Source: an uncultured Chlorobiaceae bacterium
GTDB taxonomy: Bacteria; Bacteroidota; Chlorobiia; Chlorobiales; Chlorobiaceae
Direction: 5' to 3'
NCBI GenBank assembly: GCA_903994365.1
Contig: CAJEXL010000002.1
Coordinates: forward strand, 81,169 to 145,168
DNA length: 64,000 nt
Shown: in pieces, positions 10,072-18,882 of the stretch
Position numbering within the stretch: the first letter of the stretch is position 1
Layout of the letters: each line of letters starts with the position of its first letter
The notes under the pieces: generated by a model
What the model was told of the DNA's origin: nothing
The model's database searches: none
Seen by the model: only the letters and a program-made list of their open reading frames with translations
Translations under genes and position numbers: made by a program

Positions 10072-11463
10072 ATGAGCGACACAGGGTATAACTACAGGGT
10101 AGTGCGCGGTTTTGCATTTTCAGCGCTCTTCTGGCTTGTTATCGGTCTGGTTGTGGGGCTCTGGATGGCCTTTGAGATGTTTGATCCGGCGCTGAATCTT
10201 ACCCCCTGGCTCACCTTCGGACGTCTTCGCGTGGTACACACCAACGGACTCGGGCTTGGATTTGGCCTCGCGGCTATTTTTGCAACATCCTACTACATCC
10301 TGCAACGCCTGACACGAATACCCCTCCTCTTTCCGGGACTTGCCCAGGCGCATCTCTACGTTTTCAACGCCGCAATAGCGTTGGGTGCCCTTTCTCTCTT
10401 TGCCGGCATGAACACCACGCGAGAATATGGTGAGCTGGAGTGGCCTCTTGATATTGTTGTCGTTGTCTTCTGGGTGATGTTTGCTATCAACGTCTTTGGC
10501 ACGCTGATCAAGCGGAAGGAGAAGCAGATGTACATCTCACTCTGGTACATCATCTCCATGACCGTGGCCATTGCCATATTGTATATTGTCAACAACCTTG
10601 AGGTTCCCATAAACCTCTTCAAATCCTACACACTCTACTCCGGCGCAAACGATGCCAATGTTGAGTGGTGGTATGGCCACAACGTCGTCGGATTTATCTT
10701 TACCGTTCCAATCCTGGCGATGTTCTACTATTTTCTCCCAAAATCCACCGGCCTTCCCATTTACAGCCACCGGCTCTCCATCGTCTCTTTCTGGGCGCTG
10801 AACTTTGCCTATCTCTGGACGGGTGCACACCACCTTATGCTCACTCCCCTGCCAGAGTGGATCCAGACTGTCGCGATGGCCTTCAGCATCTTCCTGATTG
10901 CCCCCTCGTGGGGTTCAGTGGTCAATGGCTATTACACGCTTCAGGGAAACTGGGATCAAATGCGCACCAACTACCTCACCAAATTCTTCATTGCCGGTAT
11001 CACCTTTTATTGCCTGCAGACGCTCCAGGGGCCACTGCAGGGATTGCGGACACTCAATGCGTTTTTCCACTATACCGACTGGGTTGTTGGGCATGTACAC
11101 ATGGGAACGATGGGATGGGTAACCATGGTTATTTCGGCATCATTCTACTACATGATTCCCCGCATCACCAACAGGGAGCTTTACAGCGTCAAACTTGCCA
11201 ACACCCATTTCTGGCTCATTCTTGTCGGCCAGTTCACCTGGACCATCACCATGTGGATTGCAGGAATCCAGCAGGGGGCCATGTGGAAAGCCACCAATCC
11301 TGATGGTTCGCTGATGTATAATTTTCTTGATACGGTAGCGTCGCTCTACCCCTATTACAAGGTGCGGTTTGGCGCAGGGGTCATCTACTTTATCGGCATA
11401 CTGGTTTTTGCCTGGAATCTGATCATGACCGTCAGAAGAGAGCCAAACCAGAGTGAAGCATAA
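10072..11463 (+). CDS. ccoN: cbb3-type cytochrome c oxidase subunit I
   Basis: Catalytic haem-copper subunit that reduces O2 to water and pumps protons in the cytoplasmic membrane. It has 463 residues, the usual CcoN length, with many membrane helices. Visible ligands are RVVHTNG (His near 56, low-spin haem b), EWWYGHN (CuB His near 203, with the family tyrosine nearby), GAHH (CuB histidines near 252-253) and GHVHMG (His near 341 and 343, for haem b3 and haem b). The ATG is preceded by a strong GGAGGAAGG. It heads a same-strand operon with ccoO 30 bases downstream. The cbb3 type is a high-affinity oxidase used at low oxygen; in a presumed anaerobe, oxygen scavenging is the likely role. Confidence 0.95.
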   Translation: MSDTGYNYRVVRGFAFSALFWLVIGLVVGLWMAFEMFDPALNLTPWLTFGRLRVVHTNGLGLGFGLAAIFATSYYILQRLTRIPLLFPGLAQAHLYVFNAAIALGALSLFAGMNTTREYGELEWPLDIVVVVFWVMFAINVFGTLIKRKEKQMYISLWYIISMTVAIAILYIVNNLEVPINLFKSYTLYSGANDANVEWWYGHNVVGFIFTVPILAMFYYFLPKSTGLPIYSHRLSIVSFWALNFAYLWTGAHHLMLTPLPEWIQTVAMAFSIFLIAPSWGSVVNGYYTLQGNWDQMRTNYLTKFFIAGITFYCLQTLQGPLQGLRTLNAFFHYTDWVVGHVHMGTMGWVTMVISASFYYMIPRITNRELYSVKLANTHFWLILVGQFTWTITMWIAGIQQGAMWKATNPDGSLMYNFLDTVASLYPYYKVRFGAGVIYFIGILVFAWNLIMTVRREPNQSEA

Positions 11464-11493
11464 ACGACAACATCAACAAACAGGAGCTGCCTC

Positions 11494-12165
11494 ATGGGGA
11501 TCACGTCAAAACCGGTTGTTTTTGCTCTTCTTGCAGCCGTTGTCATCCTGATCGGTACCACCGTGACCGTCTTTATTCCGCTGTTCATGCCTTCGACGCA
11601 ACCGATCAGCCCCTACATAAAACCCTACACTGCGGTGGAGCAGGAGGGGCGCGACATCTATATGCGTGAAGGGTGCAACAACTGCCACACCCAGACCGTT
11701 CGACCACTGAGAACCGAAGTGCTCCGGTATGGCGAATACTCAAAACCTGAGGAGTTCGCCTACGATCGTCCCTTCCTCTGGGGCTCACGCCGCACAGGGC
11801 CAGATTTGAACAGGGTCGGCGGAAAATATCCTGATTCCTGGCATTACAAGCATACCGCACACCCTCAAAGCATGTTTGAAAAGTCGAACATGCCACCGTA
11901 TGGCTGGCTTGCCAAAAACCGGCTCGACACAGGGTACTCGTTTAAAAAGACATCAACGCTTGGCTATGGCTACTCTGAAAGCGACGTGCGGCAGCAAATT
12001 GACCAGTACCGAGCAACCGTCACCAGCGCAAGCTATCCCTCAAAAGAGAGCCGTGACAAGGTAACGCCGCCGGATCTGCAGAAGGAGCTGACCGAAATGG
12101 ATGCCCTGATTGCCTACATCCAGAAACTTGGACGGGATGTCAAGAAGATGGAGGCCACAAAATGA
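11494..12165 (+). CDS. ccoO: cbb3-type cytochrome c oxidase mono-haem subunit II
   Basis: A 223-residue membrane-anchored cytochrome c. An N-terminal membrane helix (about residues 7-31) is followed by a periplasmic domain with one CNNCH haem-binding site at residues 61-65 and the family signature HTQTVRPLRTEVLRYG right after it. The probable Met axial ligand lies in SNMPPYGWL. It passes electrons from CcoP to CcoN. The start is ATG 11494 with AGGAGCTG upstream. Its stop overlaps the ccoQ start as ATGA, indicating translational coupling. Confidence 0.95.
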   Translation: MGITSKPVVFALLAAVVILIGTTVTVFIPLFMPSTQPISPYIKPYTAVEQEGRDIYMREGCNNCHTQTVRPLRTEVLRYGEYSKPEEFAYDRPFLWGSRRTGPDLNRVGGKYPDSWHYKHTAHPQSMFEKSNMPPYGWLAKNRLDTGYSFKKTSTLGYGYSESDVRQQIDQYRATVTSASYPSKESRDKVTPPDLQKELTEMDALIAYIQKLGRDVKKMEATK

Positions 12166-12305
12166 ATTTTTCAGGCCTGGCTTATGTGCTCTTCACCATG
12201 GTTCTTGCCATTATTTCCGGCGGCATCATGGTGTACTACTACAATCCAAAACGAAAAGAGAGGATTGAGGCGCCAAAACAGAGAATGCTTGATGACGACA
12301 ACTGA
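12162..12305 (+). CDS. ccoQ: cbb3 oxidase small subunit CcoQ
   Basis: A 47-residue reading frame, ATG 12162 to TGA 12305, overlapping the ccoO stop by four bases. It encodes one membrane helix (YVLFTMVLAIISGGIMVYYY) followed by a charged tail, NPKRKERIEAPKQRMLDDDN. Size, single helix, the short basic-acidic tail and its position between ccoO and ccoP match CcoQ/FixQ, which stabilises CcoP in the complex. It is short enough to be missed by length-filtered gene calling. Confidence 0.88.
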   Translation: MNFSGLAYVLFTMVLAIISGGIMVYYYNPKRKERIEAPKQRMLDDDN

Positions 12306-12335
12306 ACAACTGCATAGAGCGAAAAGGAGATGACC

Positions 12336-12797
12336 ATGTATGATACCGGAGAACCCCAGGAGGGCCATAACAAAATCCCCAAAGGGTGGCTGCTCTTTTT
12401 TTTCGGGGGAATTATCTTTTTGATCGGCTATATCGTCTCCTATACCCCGGCTATTTCCGGCTGGTCATTCTACAAAGAGTTTGACAAGGAGATGGCTTCG
12501 GCGGCGAAATCAGAGAAATCAGTTGCCATCAAAGAGTATTCGGGGGACAAGGAGGCCATCAAGCAGGGGAAAGAGATCTATGCCAACACCTGCGCACCCT
12601 GCCATAATGCGGACGCAACGGGCGGAATCGGCCCCAACCTCACCACTGCAACAATGAAGTTCGGATCGACCCAGAAGGATATCTATACATCAATTGCCGA
12701 GGGGCGCCCAAACGGTATGCCGGCATTCCTTCCACAGATTGGCTCAGAAAAAATCAGCAAGGTGGCTGCCTTTCTGGAAAGCCTGAGGAAAAAGTAA
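12336..12797 (+). CDS. ccoP: Short mono-haem CcoP-like subunit III
   Basis: A membrane-anchored cytochrome c that delivers electrons to CcoO. One helix (about LLFFFGGIIFLIGYIVSY) is followed by the CcoP hallmark ISGWSFYKEFD and a single c-haem domain with CAPCH and a Met ligand in NGMPAF. Classical CcoP is near 300 residues with two haem sites; this protein is about 153 residues with one, so the second cytochrome domain is absent. The start is set at ATG 12336, six bases after AAGGAG; the upstream in-frame ATG 12330 would abut the ribosome site. Confidence 0.9.
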   Translation: MYDTGEPQEGHNKIPKGWLLFFFGGIIFLIGYIVSYTPAISGWSFYKEFDKEMASAAKSEKSVAIKEYSGDKEAIKQGKEIYANTCAPCHNADATGGIGPNLTTATMKFGSTQKDIYTSIAEGRPNGMPAFLPQIGSEKISKVAAFLESLRKK

Positions 12798-12824
12798 TTC
12801 ACACCAACTCAGGAGCTTGCCATT

Positions 12825-13928
12825 TTGTGGAAACCATACCGAAGAGCTATCGAAATTCTGCAGGCCATCATGCTGACCGGCCTGCCATTTCTTGCCATCA
12901 ATGGTCAAAGTGCGCTCCGGTTTGACATTCCAACACTCAAGCTTTATGTTTTCGGATCGGTGATCTGGATCCGGGAATTCTATCTCATTCTTGGCGTTTC
13001 ACTCTTCTTCTTGCTCTTTATTGCTTTCGTGACGGCCATTTTCGGAAGAGTCTGGTGCGGCTGGCTCTGCCCCCAGACGGTACTGCTCGACCTGAGCCAG
13101 AGCCTCGGAAAACTGTTTGGGAGGAAACATCAGAAAACGATTCAGAGGCTTCTGCTGCTACCCCTCTCTGCCCTGGTATCGATCACCATGATCTGGTACT
13201 TTGTGCCTCCTGCCGAGACGCTGAACTCGCTCTTTGTCTCAACAACCATGACCTCCTTTTTTCTGGTTCTCTGGGTGGCGGTCTATATGGAACTGGCGTT
13301 TCTGGGAAGAGGATTCTGCACCTCAATCTGCCCCTACGCCATGCTGCAGAATGCCCTCTTCGACAAGGATACCCTAGTGATTGAGTATGATGTTTCAAGG
13401 GATGCTACCTGTATGAAGTGCGATGAGTGCGTCAAGGTCTGCCCGGTCGGCATTGATATCAAGACAGGGTTAAGCTCCGCCTGCATTGCCTGCGCCGAAT
13501 GTATCGACGCCTGCCGTGTGCTCAGTGAAAAGAGAGGGATGCCACCCTTTCCGAACTACAAGGGGCGGATTGTGCGTCCAAAAACATTCTGGCTTGGAGG
13601 AGCAACCGCTGCTGCGGGAGTCGTTCTTTTCGTGCTGCTCTGGAGCCGTCCACCCGTTGACTTTCTTGTCACCCGCGACAATGCTCCCCTGCCCTCTGGC
13701 CTGAACCGCTACTCCTACACCATCTATAATAATGGCGGAGAGCCGCTTGAGCTTGAACTCTCCTCGCCCGACAACGTCACCCTTATCGGCGAACATTCGC
13801 TCCTATTGCCGCCATTTTCTGCACTGCATGGAGGTATATTGGTGAAATCGAGCGGCAAGCTGGAGCAACTGTATCTCAACATCTCGGGAAGCGGCATCAC
13901 GAGCAGCAAAATGGTGGGGTTCCTGTAA
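12825..13928 (+). CDS. ccoG: Cytochrome oxidase accessory ferredoxin CcoG
   Basis: Membrane iron-sulfur protein of the CcoG/FixG/RdxA family, linked to copper reduction during cbb3 assembly. It starts at TTG 12825, nine bases after AGGAG. Membrane helices occur at about residues 13-30, 45-65, 95-115 and 130-150. WCGWLCPQT (near 77) and CTSICPYA (near 164) frame the membrane part. Two 4Fe-4S clusters follow, CMKCDECVKVCP (near 195) and CIACAECIDAC (near 218), then one more helix and an Ig-like C-terminus. At 367 residues it is shorter than the roughly 470 of proteobacterial homologues, mainly at the C-terminal end. In many cco clusters ccoG is followed directly by ccoH; here a TA module intervenes. 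Confidence 0.93.
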   Translation: MWKPYRRAIEILQAIMLTGLPFLAINGQSALRFDIPTLKLYVFGSVIWIREFYLILGVSLFFLLFIAFVTAIFGRVWCGWLCPQTVLLDLSQSLGKLFGRKHQKTIQRLLLLPLSALVSITMIWYFVPPAETLNSLFVSTTMTSFFLVLWVAVYMELAFLGRGFCTSICPYAMLQNALFDKDTLVIEYDVSRDATCMKCDECVKVCPVGIDIKTGLSSACIACAECIDACRVLSEKRGMPPFPNYKGRIVRPKTFWLGGATAAAGVVLFVLLWSRPPVDFLVTRDNAPLPSGLNRYSYTIYNNGGEPLELELSSPDNVTLIGEHSLLLPPFSALHGGILVKSSGKLEQLYLNISGSGITSSKMVGFL

Positions 13929-13981
13929 ATTTTGGGGCAATCGTGGTATAATAATGCGAAATAGTAGTGATTTCAACAATT

Positions 13982-14009
13982 TTGATGAAGATGTTATTCA
14001 AGCTATACT
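13982..14009 (+). promoter_or_regulatory. Sigma70-like promoter for the inserted TA module
   Basis: TTGATG (13982-13987) and TATACT (14004-14009) are separated by 16 bases and lie about 32 bases before the antitoxin start. This would give the TA module, and possibly ccoH and the genes beyond, a promoter separate from that of ccoN. Prediction from sequence only. Confidence 0.45.
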
Positions 14010-14040
14010 GTTAAAAAAAATTTAGAACTGGTTGGTCAAT

Positions 14041-14277
14041 ATGAATATGGAGATAAAGGCAACACAAGTTCTTGATGCAGCTTTGCATCTCTCCCATCCT
14101 GCAAGGGCATTCATTGCTGAACGTTTACTGGAAAGCCTTGATGCGGAACCTGATTTTCAGCTTTCTGCAAAATGGCAAAAAGAAATTATTCAGCGCTGCC
14201 ATGAGATTGATTGTGGCAAAGTGGAATTGCTGCCAGGAGAGCAGGTTTTTGAGCAAGCCTTTGAGGATTTGATGTGA
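14041..14277 (+). CDS. Putative addiction-module antitoxin (CHP02574-like)
   Basis: A 78-residue acidic protein. The motif pattern (VLDAALHLSHPARAFIAERLLESLD near the N-terminus, then W..EI..R..E.D.GK and a ...PGEQVFE C-terminus) fits the short 'addiction module component' antitoxins that pair with RelE/ParE toxins. ATG 14041 is chosen; an in-frame TTG lies nine bases earlier. It overlaps the following toxin frame by four bases. The frame is intact although its partner is not. It sits inside the cco operon, between ccoG and the ccoH-like gene. Confidence 0.75.
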   Translation: MNMEIKATQVLDAALHLSHPARAFIAERLLESLDAEPDFQLSAKWQKEIIQRCHEIDCGKVELLPGEQVFEQAFEDLM

Positions 14278-14568
14278 AAACCCTTCGCTTTCATCCCGAA
14301 GCACAGCTCGAAATGGTTGAATCTGCCAGGTTCTACGAAGCACAGCAAGTTGGACTTGGAAAACATTTTTTGGAGGCGGTTCGTTCTTCCACACAAAAGA
14401 TTCGGCTCTTTCCATCAATTTATCAGCATGTTGATGGAAAGATCAGGCGCTGTTGTGTTGAGCGCTTTCCATTCGGGATTGTAGTTTCGTGAAAATGATG
14501 ACGAGATTCAGGTCATAGCTGTCGTTCATTTCAAACGTGATCCCGACTACTGGAAAAACAGAGTCTGA
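14274..14568 (+). pseudogene. RelE/ParE-type toxin, frameshifted
   Basis: The frame from ATG 14274 encodes the RelE/ParE fold start (LRFHPEAQLEMVESARFYE, then FLEAV and RRCCVERFPFGIV) but stops at 14492. The expected C-terminal half continues in the next frame, from about base 14483: FRENDDEIQVIAVVHFKRDP, then DYWKNRV, ending at TGA 14566. A single extra base near 14480-14485 explains the break. The toxin (mRNA interferase or gyrase poison class) is therefore almost certainly inactive, leaving its antitoxin. Confidence 0.8.
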
Positions 14569-14643
14569 GTCAATTAAAATTCCATATAACCGTTACTCTT
14601 GCAAGCAATTCTCAACAATTGTAAGCTGATAAATTCGATTCCT

Positions 14644-15084
14644 GTGAAACTAACGCTCTCCATCATCTATGCCTGTTTTTTTACGGCAATGGCATGCGGA
14701 TTGTTTGTTGCCTTCACGAGCGCAGACGGCTTGGTGGACAACAACTATTACGACAACAGCACCCACTATTTCCAGACAAAAGCTCTTGAAGAGAAGCTTG
14801 GCATTGCCTTGAGCAAGCCAGACTCGCTGAAAATTGGGAGCAATGCCATTCAGATCAGGGCTACATCGCACGGTAAACCGATCGAAACGGGCGATCTCTC
14901 ACTCTTTATCGGCAACCTCTCGAATACCCGTTACGACTCGACGATGACCATGCGTCAACTGGCTCCGGGCATCTATCAGACAACAGCTACCATTCCCTTC
15001 AAAGGCGTGTGGTTTGCTCGCATTGACCTTAAACAACAGCAACAACTTATTACCACAAAAAAATGGTTTTTCAACGTCAGATAA
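14644..15084 (+). CDS. FixH/CcoH-like cbb3 assembly protein
   Basis: About 146 residues: one N-terminal membrane helix (LTLSIIYACFFTAMACGLFVAF), the NYYD motif of FixH, then a periplasmic beta domain ending in W.ARIDL...WFFNVR. FixH/CcoH proteins stay with cbb3 oxidase and aid its assembly. GTG 14644 is preferred because the helix starts right after it; the frame extends back to TTG 14599 but the added residues look non-native. No clear ribosome site is seen, and the upstream edge is where the TA module inserted, so the native start may have been altered. It overlaps the next gene by 22 bases. Confidence 0.75.
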   Translation: MKLTLSIIYACFFTAMACGLFVAFTSADGLVDNNYYDNSTHYFQTKALEEKLGIALSKPDSLKIGSNAIQIRATSHGKPIETGDLSLFIGNLSNTRYDSTMTMRQLAPGIYQTTATIPFKGVWFARIDLKQQQQLITTKKWFFNVR

Positions 15085-15491
15085 AGGGCTTCACGACCCT
15101 TGCACTTTTCGCCTGCATGATGACAGCAGGCATCACACTCCATGCAACAGCCGTGGATAACAGCATTCACGAAAAGGCCTGCACCGTTACCGCAGGCCAG
15201 CGAACCGTGACGCTGAACATTGAGCCGAAACCGGTGAAGCACATGAAGGAGCTTACCTTCAGCGTGACGGTGACCCCATGCGACAAGCTGCCTGAGACGC
15301 TGCTGCTCGATCTCTCAATGCCGGGGATGCAGATGGGCAAAAATCAGGTGACGCTTGTAAAAAAGAGCGGCTGCCTCTATGAAGGCAAAGGAATTATTGT
15401 GCGCTGCATGAGCGGTCGAACGCTCTGGCAGGCAACCGTCCTCTCCGATACACTGAACAATCCCGCCTTTACCTTCAATGTCAGAGAGTGA
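15063..15491 (+). CDS. Small exported protein of the cco operon, YtkA/FixH-like domain
   Basis: A 142-residue protein with an N-terminal signal or anchor (FTTLALFACMMTAGITLHA), then a beta-sandwich-like domain with MPGMQMG, a pair of Cys residues and LWQATVLSD near the end. The methionine motif MPGMQMG resembles those in YtkA-like and copper-related periplasmic domains, so a part in metal delivery to the oxidase is possible but inferred. It overlaps the ccoH-like gene upstream and ccoI downstream (14 bases), which places it in the same translation unit. Confidence 0.65.
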   Translation: MVFQRQIKGFTTLALFACMMTAGITLHATAVDNSIHEKACTVTAGQRTVTLNIEPKPVKHMKELTFSVTVTPCDKLPETLLLDLSMPGMQMGKNQVTLVKKSGCLYEGKGIIVRCMSGRTLWQATVLSDTLNNPAFTFNVRE

Positions 15492-17904
15492 ACAACCATC
15501 TCCTGGAATGTTGCGCTGCGACCACTGCCTGCAGGAGACAAGCCGAGCATCGGCCATTATCGTTGAGATCAACGGAGAAAGCAAGCTCTTCTGCTGCCAC
15601 GGCTGCCTCGGCGTGTACGAGCTTATCCACAGCAATTCGCTTGATGCCTTCTACAACCAGCGTTGCGACTGGCAGCCCGGCCCTCCGGCAACCGGGGTAA
15701 AACTCCAGGCTTCAGCCTTCAGCGACACCGTCACCATCAGCGGCAAGGAGCACCGGATTGAGCTGCTGCTCTCGGGAATCAGGTGCGCCTCCTGTGTCTG
15801 GCTCATCGAAAAGTTTTTAATGAAGATCAATGGCCTGCTCTCCGTCAGGGTGAACTATGCCACCCACAAGGCAACCATCACCTGGAGTGGTGAAGAGGTG
15901 AGCCTCGAAGTTATACTGAACGCCATTCGCTCCATCGGCTACCTGCCCCACCCCTGCCATGGCAACGGAAGTGCCGATATGTTTGCCCGGGAGAAACAGG
16001 AGCTGCTGCTGCGCTTCGGCACCGCCGGATTTTTCTCCATGCAGCTCATGCTCTTTACAACCGCACTCTACGCGGGCTTTTTTGAGGGAATTGAGGAGCG
16101 TTACCGGCTTGCGTTCCAGCTTATTTCATGGGCGCTGGCCACGCCGGTGCTCTTCTACTCGGGCTATCCCTTTCTCTCCAGCGCCATCCGCTCATTGCGA
16201 CGGCTGACGCTTAACATGGATGTGCTGGTGGCACTTGGCGCACTCTCGGCCTACGGCTACAGCATTGCCATGATTTTTTATGGGGGGGAGATATTTTTCG
16301 ATACCGCCTCGATGATTATCACCTTCATTCTGCTGGGCCGGTTTCTGGAGGCTGGCTCAAGGCTCAAGGCGGGCAACGCCATCGCCGAATTGGCTGAACT
16401 GCAACCCCATGAGGCGCTGAGGGTGGCAGAGAGTGGCGAAACCAGCATGGTGCCTGTGGCATCGGTACAAAGCGGCGAGATGATTGAGATCATCCCGGGC
16501 GACCGGATTCCGCTTGATGGCAGGGTGGTGGATGGCGAAGCGGAGGTGAACGAAGCGATGCTGACCGGTGAATCGAACCCTGTACTGAAAACAGTGGGCA
16601 GCGATGTTTTTGCCGGAAGCTTCTCCATGAATGGACGGCTCCGCATCCAGGTAACCGGCAATGCCGCGAGCACCCTGCTGGCCCGGATTATCCGCACAGT
16701 AGAGGATGCCCAGGCACGCAAGGCGCCGATTCAGGGCATTGCCGACAAAACTGCCGGTTACTTTGTACCGGCCACCATCATCCTCGCGCTTGCCACCTTT
16801 CTCTACTGGAAACTCACCTCCACCAGCAGCGTCACCGCCCTGATGAACGCCGTCTCGGTGCTGGTCATCGCCTGCCCCTGCGCCCTTGGCCTGGCAACGC
16901 CGCTCGCCATTCTGGTCGGCACCACCACTGCCGGAAAGAGAGGGATTCTCGTCAAAGGGGGCGATATTTTTGAGACCGTCTCAAAAACCACCACCGTCGT
17001 GCTCGACAAAACCGGCACCATCACCACCGGCAAACCCTCCATGACCGACCTGCATGACTACGGCCTCACGCCAACGTTGATGCAGCATGTCGCCTCGCTC
17101 GAAGCGGCCTCGGAGCACCCCACCGGCCGTGCCCTTGTGGCTGCCTGGAAGGGTGAGCGGCTGACGGTAACGCAGTTCAGGGCAACACCGGGTCGAGGAG
17201 TTTCAGGAGTGATTGAAGGAACTCTCTGGCGGGCGGGCTCAAAAGCCTTTATGGAAGAAAAGGGTGTTCAGATGGAGCGTGAACAGATTGCTCACACCGC
17301 ATCGCTCGAAGCTGATGGCAAAACCGTGGTGATGGTCGCCTGCGGCAACAAGCTGGCCGGAGTGATCGGCATGATTGACGACCTGCGCCAGGATGCCCTT
17401 CCCCTTATTGAGGGGCTGCGAAAAAAAGGGTTCGCCCTGATGATGCTGACCGGCGACAACCGTGGAGTGGCCAACTACATCGCCGCCAAATGTGGAATTA
17501 CCGACGTGCATGCCGGGCTTGGCCCCCTCGAAAAAGCAGCGGTGATCCGCGCCCTGAAAGCAAAGGGAGCGTGTGTCATGATGGTCGGCGACGGCATCAA
17601 CGACGCGCCCGCACTGACCGAAGCCGACATCGGCATCACCCTCGGCCACGCCTCCGCCATTGCCCTTGAGAGCGCCAGCGTTGCCATCCTGAACGACGAT
17701 CTCAGGCTCATCAACACCCTCGTCACAAGCTCCACGCGATGTTTTTCCATCATCAGGCAGAACCTTGTCTGGGCCTTTTCGTATAATCTCATAGCACTGC
17801 CACTTGCCGTGTCGGGGGTGCTGCACCCCATCATCTCCGCACTGCTGATGGTGACCAGCTCCCTTGTTGTGGTAAGCAACTCCCTGCGGCTGAAAAAACT
17901 GTGA
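15478..17904 (+). CDS. ccoI: Copper-transporting P1B-type ATPase for cbb3 assembly
   Basis: An 808-residue P-type ATPase that moves copper across the membrane for CcoN metallation. Domains in order: an N-terminal cysteine-rich metal-binding domain (CDHC and CCHGC, residues 14-41), an HMA domain (GIRCASC near 102), eight predicted helices with the CPC transport motif in IACPCALGLATP (near 466), the phosphorylation site DKTGT (near 510), the nucleotide site SEHPTGRAL, and the hinge MVGDGINDAPAL (near 701). It lies between an assembly protein gene and ccoS, the standard FixGHIS context. Its last ~180 bases also occur as fragments at 32711 and 38190, and an internal piece at 26422. Confidence 0.93.
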   Translation: MSESEQPSPGMLRCDHCLQETSRASAIIVEINGESKLFCCHGCLGVYELIHSNSLDAFYNQRCDWQPGPPATGVKLQASAFSDTVTISGKEHRIELLLSGIRCASCVWLIEKFLMKINGLLSVRVNYATHKATITWSGEEVSLEVILNAIRSIGYLPHPCHGNGSADMFAREKQELLLRFGTAGFFSMQLMLFTTALYAGFFEGIEERYRLAFQLISWALATPVLFYSGYPFLSSAIRSLRRLTLNMDVLVALGALSAYGYSIAMIFYGGEIFFDTASMIITFILLGRFLEAGSRLKAGNAIAELAELQPHEALRVAESGETSMVPVASVQSGEMIEIIPGDRIPLDGRVVDGEAEVNEAMLTGESNPVLKTVGSDVFAGSFSMNGRLRIQVTGNAASTLLARIIRTVEDAQARKAPIQGIADKTAGYFVPATIILALATFLYWKLTSTSSVTALMNAVSVLVIACPCALGLATPLAILVGTTTAGKRGILVKGGDIFETVSKTTTVVLDKTGTITTGKPSMTDLHDYGLTPTLMQHVASLEAASEHPTGRALVAAWKGERLTVTQFRATPGRGVSGVIEGTLWRAGSKAFMEEKGVQMEREQIAHTASLEADGKTVVMVACGNKLAGVIGMIDDLRQDALPLIEGLRKKGFALMMLTGDNRGVANYIAAKCGITDVHAGLGPLEKAAVIRALKAKGACVMMVGDGINDAPALTEADIGITLGHASAIALESASVAILNDDLRLINTLVTSSTRCFSIIRQNLVWAFSYNLIALPLAVSGVLHPIISALLMVTSSLVVVSNSLRLKKL

Positions 17905-17914
17905 CCAAGCAACC

Positions 17915-18115
17915 ATGAGCACCACCTTTTACCTGATCGGCATCGGTTTTTTTGTCGGTGTCGCCGCATGGTTCCTCTTTATCTGGGCCGTCAAAAGCGG
18001 CCAGTTCGACGACCCCGAAGCGCCGAAATACCGGATGCTTGACGATGACGACGAGCCAGCAAAAGCGGCAAAGCCCCCAAGGCTCAGAACGCCCGCAAAG
18101 AGGAAAAGCCCATGA
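17915..18115 (+). CDS. ccoS: cbb3 oxidase maturation protein CcoS
   Basis: 66 residues with one membrane helix (FYLIGIGFFVGVAAWFLFIW) followed by the CcoS/FixS signature AVKSGQFDDPE..KYRMLDDD and a basic tail. It is needed for cofactor insertion into cbb3 oxidase. It begins 10 bases after the ccoI stop, and its own stop overlaps the next start as ATGA. Two further copies lie at 32902 and 38342. Confidence 0.9.
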   Translation: MSTTFYLIGIGFFVGVAAWFLFIWAVKSGQFDDPEAPKYRMLDDDDEPAKAAKPPRLRTPAKRKSP

Positions 18116-18789
18116 GCAGTGCCCCCCTTCTCGCCATGATCCTCTCCGGACTTGCCGGAGGATTCGGCCACTGCATCAGCATGTGCGGGCCTGTGGTTGC
18201 CGCCTTCACCGTCGGCGAAACCCGGCAGGGAGTGCTTCACCACCTCCTCTACAACCTCGGGCGAATCACCACCTACACCATCCTCGGCGCCCTTGTCGGC
18301 CTCTCCGGCTCATTCCTTGTCCTTACCGCCTCCATCGAGCAGCTCCAGCGAGCCATCATGATCATCGCCGGACTCTCCATCATCCTCATGGGCCTCTCCA
18401 CCGCAGAGTGGCTGCCACGAAGCTCCTCAACCAAGAGCTGCACCCCCGGCAACTCACTCATCCAAAAGATCATGGTCCTCTTCAAAGCCCCGCGCTCCAT
18501 CGGTGCCTACTACCCCATGGGCATCGTCCTCGGCTTCCTCCCCTGCGGCCTCACCTACACCGCCCTCCTCGCCGCCGCACGCGCCGCCATGGAGGCACCT
18601 CATCCCTTTGCCGGAATGCTGCAAGGCGCCCTGATGATGATGCTCTTCGGCATCGGCACCGCGCCAGCGCTGATTCTGGTGGGGAAAGTGGTGAACAGTA
18701 TCAGCGGGAAAATGCGCAAGTGGTTTTATCGCGTTGCCAGTGTGATTATGATTGCGACGGGGATTTGGTTTGTGGTGGAGGGGTTTTAG
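18112..18789 (+). CDS. SafE/UreH-type membrane protein, copy 1
   Basis: A 225-residue polytopic protein of the sulfite-exporter TauE/SafE-like (DsbD_2/UreH) group. The signature FGHCISMCGP sits in the first helix, GFLPCGLTY in the middle, and the total is about six helices. Such genes commonly end cco clusters and are thought to help handle copper or thiols during oxidase assembly. It is translationally coupled to ccoS. A near-identical intact copy is at 33063 and a decayed one at 38497. Confidence 0.85.
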   Translation: MSSAPLLAMILSGLAGGFGHCISMCGPVVAAFTVGETRQGVLHHLLYNLGRITTYTILGALVGLSGSFLVLTASIEQLQRAIMIIAGLSIILMGLSTAEWLPRSSSTKSCTPGNSLIQKIMVLFKAPRSIGAYYPMGIVLGFLPCGLTYTALLAAARAAMEAPHPFAGMLQGALMMMLFGIGTAPALILVGKVVNSISGKMRKWFYRVASVIMIATGIWFVVEGF

Positions 18790-18882
18790 ATGGTTGGGAA
18801 TTTGCGTATTATATGCGTTAAAAAAAATAATCTGCGGTTTAGACGGATCAACCGAATTATTGTTAGACCACATGTTCACGAC

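Noticed and set aside
18781..18866. GTTAGAC at 18860, a possible integron R' box before the hypothetical gene
   Set aside because: No convincing pairing partner for a full attC or attI site was found on its left.
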